Source of the DNA: Microbacterium halimionae
GTDB lineage: Bacteria > Actinomycetota > Actinomycetes > Actinomycetales > Microbacteriaceae
NCBI RefSeq assembly: GCF_011761265.1
Contig: NZ_JAAOZB010000002.1
Location: 496,001 to 560,000, forward strand
DNA: 64,000 nt
Direction of reading: 5' to 3'
Position numbers and translations under genes: made by a program. The notes beneath the pieces were generated by a model. The model ran no database searches and was not told the origin of the DNA. It worked only from the letters and a program-made list of their open reading frames with translations. Below, piece by piece: positions 34,727 to 43,393 of this stretch (position 1 is its first letter; each line of letters starts with the position of its first letter).

Positions 34727-36388
34727 ATGACCGCAACACTCGTCGCCCATGGAATCGCTGGCGGGTACGGCCATCGCACGCTCTTCGACTCGCTTGAACT
34801 CACAGTTGCTCCAGGCGACGTTGTCGGGGTCGTCGGTGCGAACGGCGCAGGCAAGTCGACGCTGCTCCGGTTGCTCGCCGGCATCGACGCGCCGCAGGCC
34901 GGAACCATCACGCTGCAGCCGGCTGATGCGTTTGTGGGCTGGCTGCCGCAAGAGCACGAGCGCGTAGTGGGCGAGACGGTCTCCGAATACATCGCGCGCC
35001 GCACGGGGTGCAAAGAGGCGACGACAGAGATGGATGCCGCAGCCACAGCCCTCGGCGACACATCACTCTCGGCGGGCAACGGCCCCGACCCGGCCGATGT
35101 GTACTCAGCGGCTCTTGAGCGTTGGCTTGCAAGCGGCGCCGCCGACCTCGATGAGCGCCTCCCTGTTGTGCTCGCGGACCTCGGGCTCACAGCCGTAGGC
35201 TTTGAACATGCGGAGATGACGTCACTTTCGGGTGGTCAAGCTGCTCGGGTGGGACTTGCGGCGCTGATGCTCTCCCGCTTCGACATCGTGCTGCTCGATG
35301 AACCCACCAATGATCTCGACCTCGATGGGCTCGAACGCCTCGAAACCTTTGTGCGGCAACTGCGCGGCGGCGTGGTGCTGGTCAGCCACGACCGTGAGTT
35401 TCTCGCACGCTGTGTCACGCGGGTACTGGAACTCGACCTGGCGCAGAATTCGAACCGCGTTTTCGGCGGCGGATACGACGCGTATCTCGAAGAGCGCGCA
35501 ACGGTGCGCCGTCATGCCCGCGAGAAATACGACGAGTTCGCTGACAAAAGGGCTGATCTTGTTTCTCGCGCCCGAACTCAGCGCGAGTGGTCGAGCCAGG
35601 GCGTTCGCAACGCGATGAAGAAGTCGCCCGACAACGACAAGATCCGGCGCAAAGCTTCGGTCGAATCGAGCGAAAAGCAAGCCCAGAAGGTGCGCCAGAT
35701 GGAAAGCCGCATCGCTCGGCTCGACGAGGTGGATGAACCGCGCAAGGAATGGCAGCTCGAATTCACGATCGGTGCGGCTCCACGTTCGGGCTCCGTCGTG
35801 TCGACGCTCAGCGCGGCAGTCCTCACCCAGGGCGACTTCACGCTGGGTCCGGTTTCGCTTCAAGTCAACTCGGGGGAGCGCATCGGTATCACTGGCCCGA
35901 ACGGTGCAGGTAAGTCGACGCTGCTTCGCGCTTTACTCGGCCGGCAAGCGCCGACCGAGGGAACGGCGAGTCTCGGCTCGAGTGTGCAAATTGGGGAGAT
36001 CGACCAGGCGCGCTCGAAGCTTTCGGGAACACAGCCACTTGCGGCGGCCTTCGAAGAGCTTGTGCCGTCGATGGCATCTGGCGAGGTGCGCACGCTCCTT
36101 GCCAAGTTCGGTCTCAAAGTCGATCACGTGAATCGACCTGCCAACGAGCTCTCGCCGGGGGAGCGCACGCGAGCGGGCCTTGCACTATTGCAGGCAGAAG
36201 GCATCAACCTGCTCGTGCTCGATGAGCCCACAAACCACCTCGACCTCGTCGCTATCGAGCAGCTTGAGCAGGCGCTTGAGTCCTACGAAGGCACACTGCT
36301 ACTCGTTACACACGACCGGCGGATGCTCGACACTGTGCGTATCGACCGCCGCTGGCGCGTCGAGGCAGGCCGCGTTTCTGAGCTTTAA
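34727..36388 (+). CDS. ABC-F family ATPase (ribosome-associated translation factor type)
   Basis: 553 aa with two soluble ABC domains and no membrane spans. Walker A sites VVGANGAGKSTLLRLL and ITGPNGAGKSTLLRALL; signatures SLSGGQAARVGLA and LSPGERTRAGLAL; Walker B IVLLDEPTNDLD and LLVLDEPTNHLD. The linker (about 255-330, ARTQREWSSQGVRNAMKKSPDNDKIRRKASVESSEKQAQK) is the P-site tRNA interaction motif region. ABC-F proteins act on the ribosomal E site and include antibiotic-resistance factors; which kind this is cannot be decided. Confidence 0.9.
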   Translation: MTATLVAHGIAGGYGHRTLFDSLELTVAPGDVVGVVGANGAGKSTLLRLLAGIDAPQAGTITLQPADAFVGWLPQEHERVVGETVSEYIARRTGCKEATTEMDAAATALGDTSLSAGNGPDPADVYSAALERWLASGAADLDERLPVVLADLGLTAVGFEHAEMTSLSGGQAARVGLAALMLSRFDIVLLDEPTNDLDLDGLERLETFVRQLRGGVVLVSHDREFLARCVTRVLELDLAQNSNRVFGGGYDAYLEERATVRRHAREKYDEFADKRADLVSRARTQREWSSQGVRNAMKKSPDNDKIRRKASVESSEKQAQKVRQMESRIARLDEVDEPRKEWQLEFTIGAAPRSGSVVSTLSAAVLTQGDFTLGPVSLQVNSGERIGITGPNGAGKSTLLRALLGRQAPTEGTASLGSSVQIGEIDQARSKLSGTQPLAAAFEELVPSMASGEVRTLLAKFGLKVDHVNRPANELSPGERTRAGLALLQAEGINLLVLDEPTNHLDLVAIEQLEQALESYEGTLLLVTHDRRMLDTVRIDRRWRVEAGRVSEL

Positions 36389-36397
36389 GCAGGCCTT

Positions 36398-36745
36398 TTA
36401 GCGGCCCTGGCGCTTCTTGTAGGGCTTGGGCTGGCCCTTGACTACGGGCGCGCGTCCTTTACCCTTCGACGCTTTAGCTTTACCGCCCGCGGGTACCTTC
36501 GGTTTCTCAGCAGGAGCGGGGGCCGCTGCAATCTCTTCTTTCGCGTCGGCGAGCAGCAAAATTCCTGCCTGAGTTAGTGCAGTCTTGCCCTGCTCAGTGG
36601 TGAAGAGAGGATGCCCGATCTCGGCCTCGAGCTTCTCAATCGAGGTGTAGAGCGAGGGGAGCGGAATGTTCAAGGCCTGGGCCGTCCGCGGAAAGTGCAG
36701 TTCTTCGGCTACCGCGACAAAGCGCTGAAGCTGTGTGATGTTCAC
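36398..36745 (-). CDS. LysR-type HTH mini-protein with lysine-rich tail
   Basis: 115 aa. Residues 1-62 (MNITQLQRFVAVAEELHFPRTAQAL, LPSLYTSIEKLEAEIGHPLFTT) are a complete LysR-family winged-helix domain. Instead of the roughly 200-residue substrate-binding domain there is an Ala/Pro linker and a strongly basic tail (KPKVPAGGKAKASKGKGRAPVVKGQPKPYKKRQGR). The tail looks like an AT-hook or histone-like DNA-binding extension, so the protein may act as a nucleoid-associated or architectural factor. It ends close to the convergent ABC-F gene. Confidence 0.7.
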   Translation of the reverse strand: MNITQLQRFVAVAEELHFPRTAQALNIPLPSLYTSIEKLEAEIGHPLFTTEQGKTALTQAGILLLADAKEEIAAAPAPAEKPKVPAGGKAKASKGKGRAPVVKGQPKPYKKRQGR

Positions 36746-36833
36746 GGGTGCCTTTCGTCAGTGCGCGCGGATCAAGCGGGGTGGGGTAGCGCCTACCCAT
36801 CATTCCAGGATAGGTGCCACAGCTCACGCGGCC

Positions 36834-37838
36834 TTACTCGGCGTCGGGAGCGCCGAGATGCGCCGTTTCTGCGCGCCGATCGCCGCGCGTCTTGATCAGG
36901 CTCGCGACGGTGGCGACGGTGATCGTTGCGCCGATGAAGAGCAGCGAGAACCAGATCGGTATTTCGGGTGCCCATTCCACGTGTTGTCCACCGTTGATGA
37001 ATGGCAGCTCATTGACGTGCAGGGCGTGCAGTACGAGCTTCACACCGATGAACGCGAGGATGACGGCGAGTCCCTGCGCGAGATAAACCAAACGCTCCAG
37101 GAGGCCACCGATCAGGAAGTAGAGCTGGCGCAGCCCCATGAGTGCGAATGCGTTCGCGGTAAAGACGATGTAGGCCTCTGATGTGAGGCCGTAGATCGCG
37201 GGAATCGAATCCAGGGCAAAGACGAGGTCGATGAAGCCGATGGCAATAATCGTGAGAAAAAGCGGTGTCACCCACCGGCGTCCGTCTTTGCGAACTGTCA
37301 GCCTGTCGCCGTGATATTCGTCGGTGACGGGCAGGATTCGGCGAACAAAGCGCATGAAGAGGCCGTTCGCCGGGTCGCTTTCGTGGCTACCTCGCGCCTG
37401 CTGTATCGCGAGGTAGAGCAGGAAACCACCGAAGATGTAAAAGACCCACGAGTAGTTTTCGATCAGTGCAGCACCGGCCGCAATGAAGATGCCCCGAAGG
37501 ATCAGCGCGATGATGATTCCGATCATCAGCACCTTCTGCTGATAGATCTTCGGTACGGCAAAGCCCGTCATGATGATGAGAAAGACAAAAAGATTGTCGA
37601 TCGACAGTGCCTTCTCGGTGAGATACCCGGCGAAGTACTCGCCGCCGAATGTCCAACCCGAAACAACGCCTATTCCGACGCCGAATAGCAGTGCGAGTCC
37701 GATATAGAACGCTGACCAGCGAGCCGACTCACCGATTGTGGGCTCGTGGGGCTTTCGCACGTGTACGAAGAATTCGTAGACGAAGAACGCGATCGTCACA
37801 GCGATCGTAATGACCCAGACGAGGGGGGTGATGTTCAA
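36834..37838 (-). CDS. TerC/Alx family membrane protein (probable Mn2+ exporter)
   Basis: 334 aa from TTG 37838. About nine membrane spans; family blocks are FAGYLTEKALSIDNLFVFLIIM and IGFIDLVFALDSIPAIYGLT, each with the conserved Asp that probably binds metal. A yybP-ykoY riboswitch upstream supports a manganese role. Start choice: GGAG (37845-37848) lies 6 nt before TTG 37838, whereas the in-frame TTG at 37850 overlaps that site. The longer form would add MEYL. Confidence 0.88.
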   Translation of the reverse strand: MNITPLVWVITIAVTIAFFVYEFFVHVRKPHEPTIGESARWSAFYIGLALLFGVGIGVVSGWTFGGEYFAGYLTEKALSIDNLFVFLIIMTGFAVPKIYQQKVLMIGIIIALILRGIFIAAGAALIENYSWVFYIFGGFLLYLAIQQARGSHESDPANGLFMRFVRRILPVTDEYHGDRLTVRKDGRRWVTPLFLTIIAIGFIDLVFALDSIPAIYGLTSEAYIVFTANAFALMGLRQLYFLIGGLLERLVYLAQGLAVILAFIGVKLVLHALHVNELPFINGGQHVEWAPEIPIWFSLLFIGATITVATVASLIKTRGDRRAETAHLGAPDAE

Positions 37839-37870
37839 GAGATACTCCAAGCTTGGCGTGAGGTTATCAG

Positions 37871-37972
37871 CGCCAAGGTCTCTTCCATTCCCCGAATCAG
37901 GAACCGGTGGCCCGGGATGCCGATCGCATCCGTATTGACGAGCCGACCGTATCGGAATACTCCCCTTGGACT
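37871..37972 (-). ncRNA. yybP-ykoY (Mn2+) riboswitch upstream of terC
   Basis: On the minus strand the leader contains CCAAGGGGAGTA at its 5' side, GTCAATACGGATG in the middle, ACCGGTT, and AGAGACCTTGG at the 3' side. These are the conserved blocks of the yybP-ykoY family. The CCAAGG/CCTTGG closing stem pairs 37964-37969 with 37873-37878. TACTAT just upstream is a fair -10 box. The aptamer lies about 33 nt before the TTG start. Confidence 0.85.
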
Positions 37973-38081
37973 TTCAATAGTAGGGGATGCCGCAGCACTG
38001 TTGCTTCGCTCGCCAAGCCCCGACAGGATGTACACAACGAGCGGCGTGTCCGATGCGTTGCTTCCGAGGTGAGGATCCACC

Positions 38082-38438
38082 ATGGCAGCACGACGACCCT
38101 TTGGCGTGACGCTTGTCGCGCTGTTCGCATGGATCACTGGCGTGCTTCAAATAGTCACCGGCATTCTTGCCCTGTTCGGCGGTGCTGCGATCGTGGGGCT
38201 TGTTGCGATCGCCGTAGGTGCGATCACAATCCTCGTGAGCCTTGGGCTGTTCGGTGGCAGTCGCGGATCGCGGATTCTCGTGACGATCGTGTTCATCATC
38301 AACATCGCCGGGTCGATCGCGTTGATGATCACCGGGGACTATTCGTTCTGGACTGCTCTGGGTAGCGCCTTCTTGCCTGTGATCGCACTCATCTTGCTCT
38401 ACACCGGCCGCGCGAATTCATTCTTTGGTCGCTCGTAG
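38082..38438 (+). CDS. Small four-span membrane protein
   Basis: 118 aa, almost entirely hydrophobic: GVTLVALFAWITGVLQIVTGILALF, AIVGLVAIAVGAITILVSLGLF, ILVTIVFIINIAGSIALMITG, ALGSAFLPVIALILLYTGRA. GAGGTGAGGATCCACC precedes the ATG. It resembles actinobacterial DUF7144-type proteins, but I am not certain. Confidence 0.6.
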   Translation: MAARRPFGVTLVALFAWITGVLQIVTGILALFGGAAIVGLVAIAVGAITILVSLGLFGGSRGSRILVTIVFIINIAGSIALMITGDYSFWTALGSAFLPVIALILLYTGRANSFFGRS

Positions 38439-38480
38439 CGAAACACGCCCTTATCTGGGGCAAGTGTCTAAGCTGGAGAG

Positions 38481-38612
38481 ATGTCCGAAAACGTGACTCC
38501 TCTGCAACCGCTGCTCTCGACGACGCTTGTCGGAGAAAAGCCGCTTCTTGAGATCCTCGAATCTGAGGGCAATTGCTGCTCCGGGGATACCTGCGGCATC
38601 CCCGGAGCGTAA
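38481..38612 (+). CDS. 43-aa cysteine-containing small protein
   Basis: ATG 38481 lies exactly 6 nt after TAAGCT (38469-38474), the leaderless arrangement used by many genes here. The product begins MSENVTPLQPLLSTTLVGEK, continues PLLEILESEG and ends NCCSGDTCGIPGA: a short amphipathic helix followed by a three-cysteine tail that could bind a metal or a cluster. Its last codons coincide with a 10-bp hairpin. It converges with the MFS gene with a 1-bp gap. I recognise no family. Confidence 0.5.
   Translation: MSENVTPLQPLLSTTLVGEKPLLEILESEGNCCSGDTCGIPGA
38579..38607. terminator. Hairpin at the small ORF/MFS gene junction
   Basis: CTCCGGGGAT / ATCCCCGGAG, a 10-bp perfect stem with a 9-nt loop, within the last codons of the 43-aa ORF and just past the stop of the convergent MFS gene. 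It probably serves as terminator for the MFS transcript. Confidence 0.55.
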
Positions 38613-38613
38613 C

Positions 38614-40107
38614 TCAGTGCCCGACGACGGGCGCTGAATCGTTGTCGGCGGGCTTCTTGATAAGAGGCGCTCCGACCAGCAGCAAAGTCGCGATCGCGGC
38701 TGAGATGAAGAACGCGGCCCGCGTGCCTGCGGCACCCGCCGCAGATTCGGTCGCTCCCGCGGCGATTTCGGATGCTGACACCGACGACATGACGGTGATC
38801 ATCACTGCGATACCGGCGGCGCCGGCTACCTGCTGAATGGTATTCACTACCGCACTGCCGTACGAGTACATCTTCGGGTTCAATGATCCGAGCGACGCCG
38901 TAAACAGTGGCGTGAACGACAGGGCGAGCCCGACCGAAAGAAGACCCTGAGCGAGAACGAGGAACCATACCGGCGTCGAGTCGGTGAGGGTTGTGAACGT
39001 CCACAGTGTTCCGACGATGAGTATCGACCCGGGGATCAGCAGCGGCTTCGTTCCCCAGCGGTCGTAGAGACGTCCGACGACGGGTGCCGCGAGCCCCATG
39101 GCGATCGCGCCGGGAAGCACAATCAGGCCCGAATCGAGAGCACTCATGCCGAGAGGGCCCTGCGCATAAAGGGGAAGGATAGTGATTGCTCCGAAGAATG
39201 CCATTGACATTACGGCGAGATAGATCACGCACAGCGTGAAGTTGGAGACGCGAAAGACGCGCATGTCCATAAGTGCGTTATCGGTGCGCTGCAGTCGCAA
39301 CTGTCGCCACACGAAGATGCCGAGCGAGATCACGCCGATCGCGAGCGAGATGACCAGTGAAGCTGTGCTGGCGGATGCTGCCGCCGAATCGCCACCGTGA
39401 GCTTCGGCGCCGCCGATCTGGCTGAGACCGAAGACGATTCCACCGAAACCGAAGGCAGAGAGCACGACCGATGCGATATCGATGGGCGCGCGACGAGTCT
39501 CACCAATGTTGCGAATCCAGCGCGATCCGACGAAAAGAGACGCGAGCGCGATGGGCAGAATGATGCCGAAGATCCAGCGCCACGAAAGAGTGTCGAGGAT
39601 GAGACCCGAAAGTGTCGGTCCGATCGCGGGAGCGAAAGCGATAACGATGCTGACGCGGCCCATCATGCGCCCGCGAGCGTGTGCGGGAATGACTGTCATG
39701 AGTGTTGTCATGAGCAGCGGCATCATGATCGCGGTACCGGAGGCTTGCACCACGCGCGCTGCGAGCAGAAACTCGAAGGTGGGGGCAAGAAGCGCAATCG
39801 TCGTACCTGCTGAGAAAAGACTCATCGCCGCGATAAAGACAGCGCGCGTCGTGAAACGCTGCAGCAAAAACCCGGTAATCGGAATGACGACGGCCATCGT
39901 GAGCATGAATGCCGTCGTCAGCCATTGCGCGGCGACAGCTGTGATCCCGAAGTCATCGATGAGGTGCGGGATTGCAATACTCATTGTCGTCTCGTTCAAG
40001 ATGGCGACAAAAGCTGCTGTCAACAGCAACCAGATGAGGCGCGTGGCCTCGGGCGTCACAACCTGGGGTGCGGCAGTTGGGGTGGTGGCGGTGGCGGGGG
40101 AAGCCAT
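38614..40107 (-). CDS. MFS drug/proton antiporter, DHA2 (EmrB/QacA-like) family
   Basis: 497 aa, about 14 membrane spans. Motifs include AILNETTMSIAIPHLIDDFG (first span, D-x-T/N-type), RVVQASGTAIMMPLLMTTLM (motif C-like region) and WRWIFGIILPI. It exports unidentified compounds by proton antiport. The ATG at 40107 is preferred because GAGGAGACCC precedes it; the upstream frame extension has no family character. Confidence 0.88.
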   Translation of the reverse strand: MASPATATTPTAAPQVVTPEATRLIWLLLTAAFVAILNETTMSIAIPHLIDDFGITAVAAQWLTTAFMLTMAVVIPITGFLLQRFTTRAVFIAAMSLFSAGTTIALLAPTFEFLLAARVVQASGTAIMMPLLMTTLMTVIPAHARGRMMGRVSIVIAFAPAIGPTLSGLILDTLSWRWIFGIILPIALASLFVGSRWIRNIGETRRAPIDIASVVLSAFGFGGIVFGLSQIGGAEAHGGDSAAASASTASLVISLAIGVISLGIFVWRQLRLQRTDNALMDMRVFRVSNFTLCVIYLAVMSMAFFGAITILPLYAQGPLGMSALDSGLIVLPGAIAMGLAAPVVGRLYDRWGTKPLLIPGSILIVGTLWTFTTLTDSTPVWFLVLAQGLLSVGLALSFTPLFTASLGSLNPKMYSYGSAVVNTIQQVAGAAGIAVMITVMSSVSASEIAAGATESAAGAAGTRAAFFISAAIATLLLVGAPLIKKPADNDSAPVVGH

Positions 40108-40227
40108 GGGTCTCCTCGTCAAAGATGCGCCGTGGCGCATCGAGTACTGCTGCGTGTGTGCAACGTGTGTTGAAACAACGGTCCCCCCGGCGGCATTCCG
40201 TCGAGGGGACAAAAAGTCTAGAGAGAT

Positions 40228-40449
40228 TTAATTCTCGTCTGACTCACTGTCGGGGTTCGGGTCGGCCCGATCCCAATCGGTAGAACCGATTGCCTCGGTC
40301 GGATGCGGTGCGCCCTCTGCTTCTCGCAAAGCTTCGGGCTCCGGGTCGACAAGTTCTTCCTTCGACTTGCTCGCGAGCTCATCAATGACCTTGCGAAGTT
40401 CGGCAAGATCGGATCCGTTGTGGGCGGGATGCTCGGGCGTCGTTGTCAT
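40228..40449 (-). CDS. Small acidic hydrophilic protein
   Basis: 73 aa. A helical stretch (SDLAELRKVIDELASKSKEELVD) is followed by an acidic, proline-rich disordered tail ending DPNPDSESDEN. The ATG lies 6 nt after TAGAGT (40456-40461 on this strand), a leaderless start that supports a real gene. No family recognised. Confidence 0.55.
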   Translation of the reverse strand: MTTTPEHPAHNGSDLAELRKVIDELASKSKEELVDPEPEALREAEGAPHPTEAIGSTDWDRADPNPDSESDEN

Positions 40450-40542
40450 CCAACAACTCTAAGGCAACCTCTCGAGACTGGCACCTCAAAACGCATGTAG
40501 TGTGACATGTAAAGCGTAGATGTCGGCGCGCGAGGAGATTTT

Positions 40543-42441
40543 ATGAGTGGACCAGGCGGTCACGGCGGAGGATTCAGAGGCGTCTATGTTTCTGCGCAAA
40601 AGGAACTCAACGCCTCGGCGCCCCGTATCCCCAATCTCGGTCGTCGCGTCGTCGCTCTCTTCAGCGCATATCGCCTAAAGCTCTCGTTCACCGTCTTTCT
40701 TGTGTTGGTTGGCGCGGGTGTCGCCGTCATCCCGCCGCTGCTGGTGGAGCGTGTGTTCGATGACGCGCTTTTCCCCACCACTGGCGGGCCCGATGTGCCA
40801 CTGCTCGTGCGGTTAGTAAGCATTATGGTGGGACTCTTCTTTTTGTCAGCCGTGCTGGGCGTCGGCCAGACGTGGTTGACCTCCACCGTCGGCAATCAGG
40901 TCACGGGTGACCTGCGCCAGCGGCTCTTTGACCGCCTCCAAGAGATGGAATTGAGCTTTTTCACTCGCACCAAGACCGGTGTGATCCAGTCACGTCTGCA
41001 GAATGACGTGGGTGGTGTTTCTGATGTGCTGACGAACGCCGTGACGAGCATCCTCGGCAACACCGTGACTGTCATCGCTTCGCTCGTCGCGATGATTTTG
41101 ATCGACTGGCGATTGACGATCGTCGCTGTGGTGCTCATGCCGATACTCGCTGTCATCCAGCGTCGCGTCGGCCAGGTGCGCGCGCGGATTGCGACCAAGA
41201 CTCAAGAGTCTCTGTCTGAACTCACGGCGATCACTCAAGAGACGCTGAGCGTCTCCGGCATCCTTCTTTCGAAGTCTTTCAACCGTCAGCAGGCGGAGTC
41301 GACCCGGTACTCCTCAGAGAATTCGAACCAGATTCACCTACAGGTGCGGCGAGCAATGAGCGGCCAAGGATTCTTCGCCATTGTCATGGTGGTCATGTCG
41401 AGCGTTCCTGCTGTCATCTATCTGGTAGCCGGGTTGCTCCTCGACGGCGGATCGAGCGGGCTCACCGCAGGCACCATCGTCGCATTCACCACGGTACAAG
41501 CGCGTTTGCTGCAGCCGCTGATGGGCCTCATGCGAGTGAGTCTTGACGTGCAGACTTCGACAGCGCTCTTCGCGCGCATTTTTGAGTATCTCGACCTGAA
41601 GCCGTCGATTGTCGATGCGCCGGATGCAACGGACGTCGCTGACGGGCCGGGTCCCATGGGTCGAGTGGAATTTCGCGACGTCGAGTTTCGCTACAGCGAT
41701 GCGTCGGATGACTCGACAGCGACGCTCGACGGGGTGTCGTTCGTCGCCGAACCGGGAGCTCACGTCGCGCTTGTCGGGCCCTCAGGGGCGGGAAAGTCAA
41801 CAGTGTTATCGCTGGCGTCGCGGCTTTATGAGGCCACGGGTGGCGCGGTGCTGTTTGCTGGCAGCGACGTGCGTCAGGTGAAACAGCACTCGATCATCGA
41901 CCACGTCGGCATCGTCTCTCAAGAGACGTATCTTTTTCACGCGAGCATCGCTGACAACCTGCGCTATGCGAAGCCGGACGCGACTGATGAAGAGCTCATC
42001 GAAGCGTGCCGAGCCGCCAGCATCCATCACGTTATTGAAACCTTCGAGCAGGGCTACGACACGATCGTCGGAGAACGCGGATACCGCCTCTCCGGCGGAG
42101 AAAAGCAGCGCATCGCGATCGCACGGGTGCTGCTGAAAGATCCACCCGTCCTCCTGCTCGATGAAGCGACCTCGGCTCTCGACACCGTGTCGGAGCGCAT
42201 CGTGCAAGAGGCATTGGATGCCGCAGCCAACGGCCGCACGACAATTACGATCGCCCATCGGCTCTCGACGGTCATTGGTGCCGACGTCATCCATGTCGTC
42301 GATCACGGCCACATCGTCGAGAGCGGAAGCCATGCAACTCTTCTTGCGGAGGGTGGTTTGTACGCTGACCTCGTGGCGGAGCAGCTCGCCTCATCACGCG
42401 TACTTGCCGATGAAGAGACCCTCGCCGAGCAAGAACGGTAG
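40543..42441 (+). CDS. ABC exporter, fused permease-ATPase (homodimeric type)
   Basis: 632 aa. Six membrane spans within residues about 35-330, then the nucleotide-binding domain: Walker A GPSGAGKSTVLSLA, Q-loop GIVSQETYLF, signature YRLSGGEKQRIAIA, Walker B PPVLLLDEATSALD, switch His TIAHRL. It resembles MsbA/LmrA-like lipid or drug exporters. CGAGGAG stands 7 nt before the ATG. The gene converges with the glycosyltransferase over a 4-bp gap. Confidence 0.9.
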   Translation: MSGPGGHGGGFRGVYVSAQKELNASAPRIPNLGRRVVALFSAYRLKLSFTVFLVLVGAGVAVIPPLLVERVFDDALFPTTGGPDVPLLVRLVSIMVGLFFLSAVLGVGQTWLTSTVGNQVTGDLRQRLFDRLQEMELSFFTRTKTGVIQSRLQNDVGGVSDVLTNAVTSILGNTVTVIASLVAMILIDWRLTIVAVVLMPILAVIQRRVGQVRARIATKTQESLSELTAITQETLSVSGILLSKSFNRQQAESTRYSSENSNQIHLQVRRAMSGQGFFAIVMVVMSSVPAVIYLVAGLLLDGGSSGLTAGTIVAFTTVQARLLQPLMGLMRVSLDVQTSTALFARIFEYLDLKPSIVDAPDATDVADGPGPMGRVEFRDVEFRYSDASDDSTATLDGVSFVAEPGAHVALVGPSGAGKSTVLSLASRLYEATGGAVLFAGSDVRQVKQHSIIDHVGIVSQETYLFHASIADNLRYAKPDATDEELIEACRAASIHHVIETFEQGYDTIVGERGYRLSGGEKQRIAIARVLLKDPPVLLLDEATSALDTVSERIVQEALDAAANGRTTITIAHRLSTVIGADVIHVVDHGHIVESGSHATLLAEGGLYADLVAEQLASSRVLADEETLAEQER

Positions 42442-42445
42442 GCCG

Positions 42446-43393
42446 CTACCAGGCGCTCGCCGCGATGATCGATTTCTTCAAGGCCTCCCCAGCGGGTACG
42501 CGTGCGATCAGCTCTCGAGTAAATGCGCCGAGAGTCGCCCGATAAACCGGGTCGGGGTGAGAGCCGGCGATCTCCACAAGCCGGGGCACGTCCATGCGCA
42601 GGATCTGACCGATCCGAGCGGATGCCGCAGCGGTACTTCCGGTGGCATCGAGTACATCGATGCCATCACGCATTGCTGTGATGCAGGCCGTGAGTACTGT
42701 CAGGTTCGCTTCTGCCTGCGTGATCGAAGACCCATCAGCGCGGACTCGCCAGAGCGCCACAACATCGGGAATGACATCAAACGCTCGGGCGCCCACGTAG
42801 AGGTGCTGGGCGATTGCCTGGTCTTCATAGAGCTGATCATTGGGAAATCGCAACGAAAGTCGCTCCCACAACGACGAACGAGTGACTTTCGACCACGCCA
42901 CGACGTTCGCAGTCACCTCGGGATGGGTGACGAGTGTGGCCGCGTCGCGAGCGGGCGATGTCGAAGCTGATACCCACGGCTGCACGTCGCCGCGGAGGTA
43001 GGTTCCGTCGGGCTGTGGCCGCAACCGCACATACGCTCCGGTGACAAGATCACTGCCCGTGCGCTGGACGGTGGCAACCATTCGTTCCAGGGCGGTCTCG
43101 GTGAGTACGTCATCGGCGTCGAGGAACGCGACGAACTCGGTGTCGACCAGATCGAGACCGGTATTGCGTGCGGCGCCGAGTCCGCGGCGGAATGGGTGGT
43201 GCACGACGCGGAACCGGGGATCGGTCGTCGTCGCCTCGTCGAACCGGGTGCCAGTGGCATCCGTTGACCCGTCATCGACGAGAATCGCCTGCCACGCCGT
43301 CATCGTTTGGGCGCGGAGAGAATCGATCGCTTCGGCAACGTAGCGCGCGACGTTGAAGCCGGGAACGATTACCGTGACGAGCGCGGGACTCAT
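42446..43393 (-). CDS. Family 2 glycosyltransferase
   Basis: 315 aa. GT-A fold start VTVIVPGFNVARYVAEAIDSLRAQT, nucleotide-binding ILVDDGSTDATG, GLGAARNTGLDLVDTEFVAFLDADDVL (metal-binding D-x-D). The C-terminal part is helical without membrane spans. It overlaps the cysteine desulfurase gene by 4 bp and so is the last gene of the NAD-synthesis operon, although no function in NAD metabolism is obvious. Confidence 0.88.
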   Translation of the reverse strand: MSPALVTVIVPGFNVARYVAEAIDSLRAQTMTAWQAILVDDGSTDATGTRFDEATTTDPRFRVVHHPFRRGLGAARNTGLDLVDTEFVAFLDADDVLTETALERMVATVQRTGSDLVTGAYVRLRPQPDGTYLRGDVQPWVSASTSPARDAATLVTHPEVTANVVAWSKVTRSSLWERLSLRFPNDQLYEDQAIAQHLYVGARAFDVIPDVVALWRVRADGSSITQAEANLTVLTACITAMRDGIDVLDATGSTAAASARIGQILRMDVPRLVEIAGSHPDPVYRATLGAFTRELIARVPAGEALKKSIIAASAW

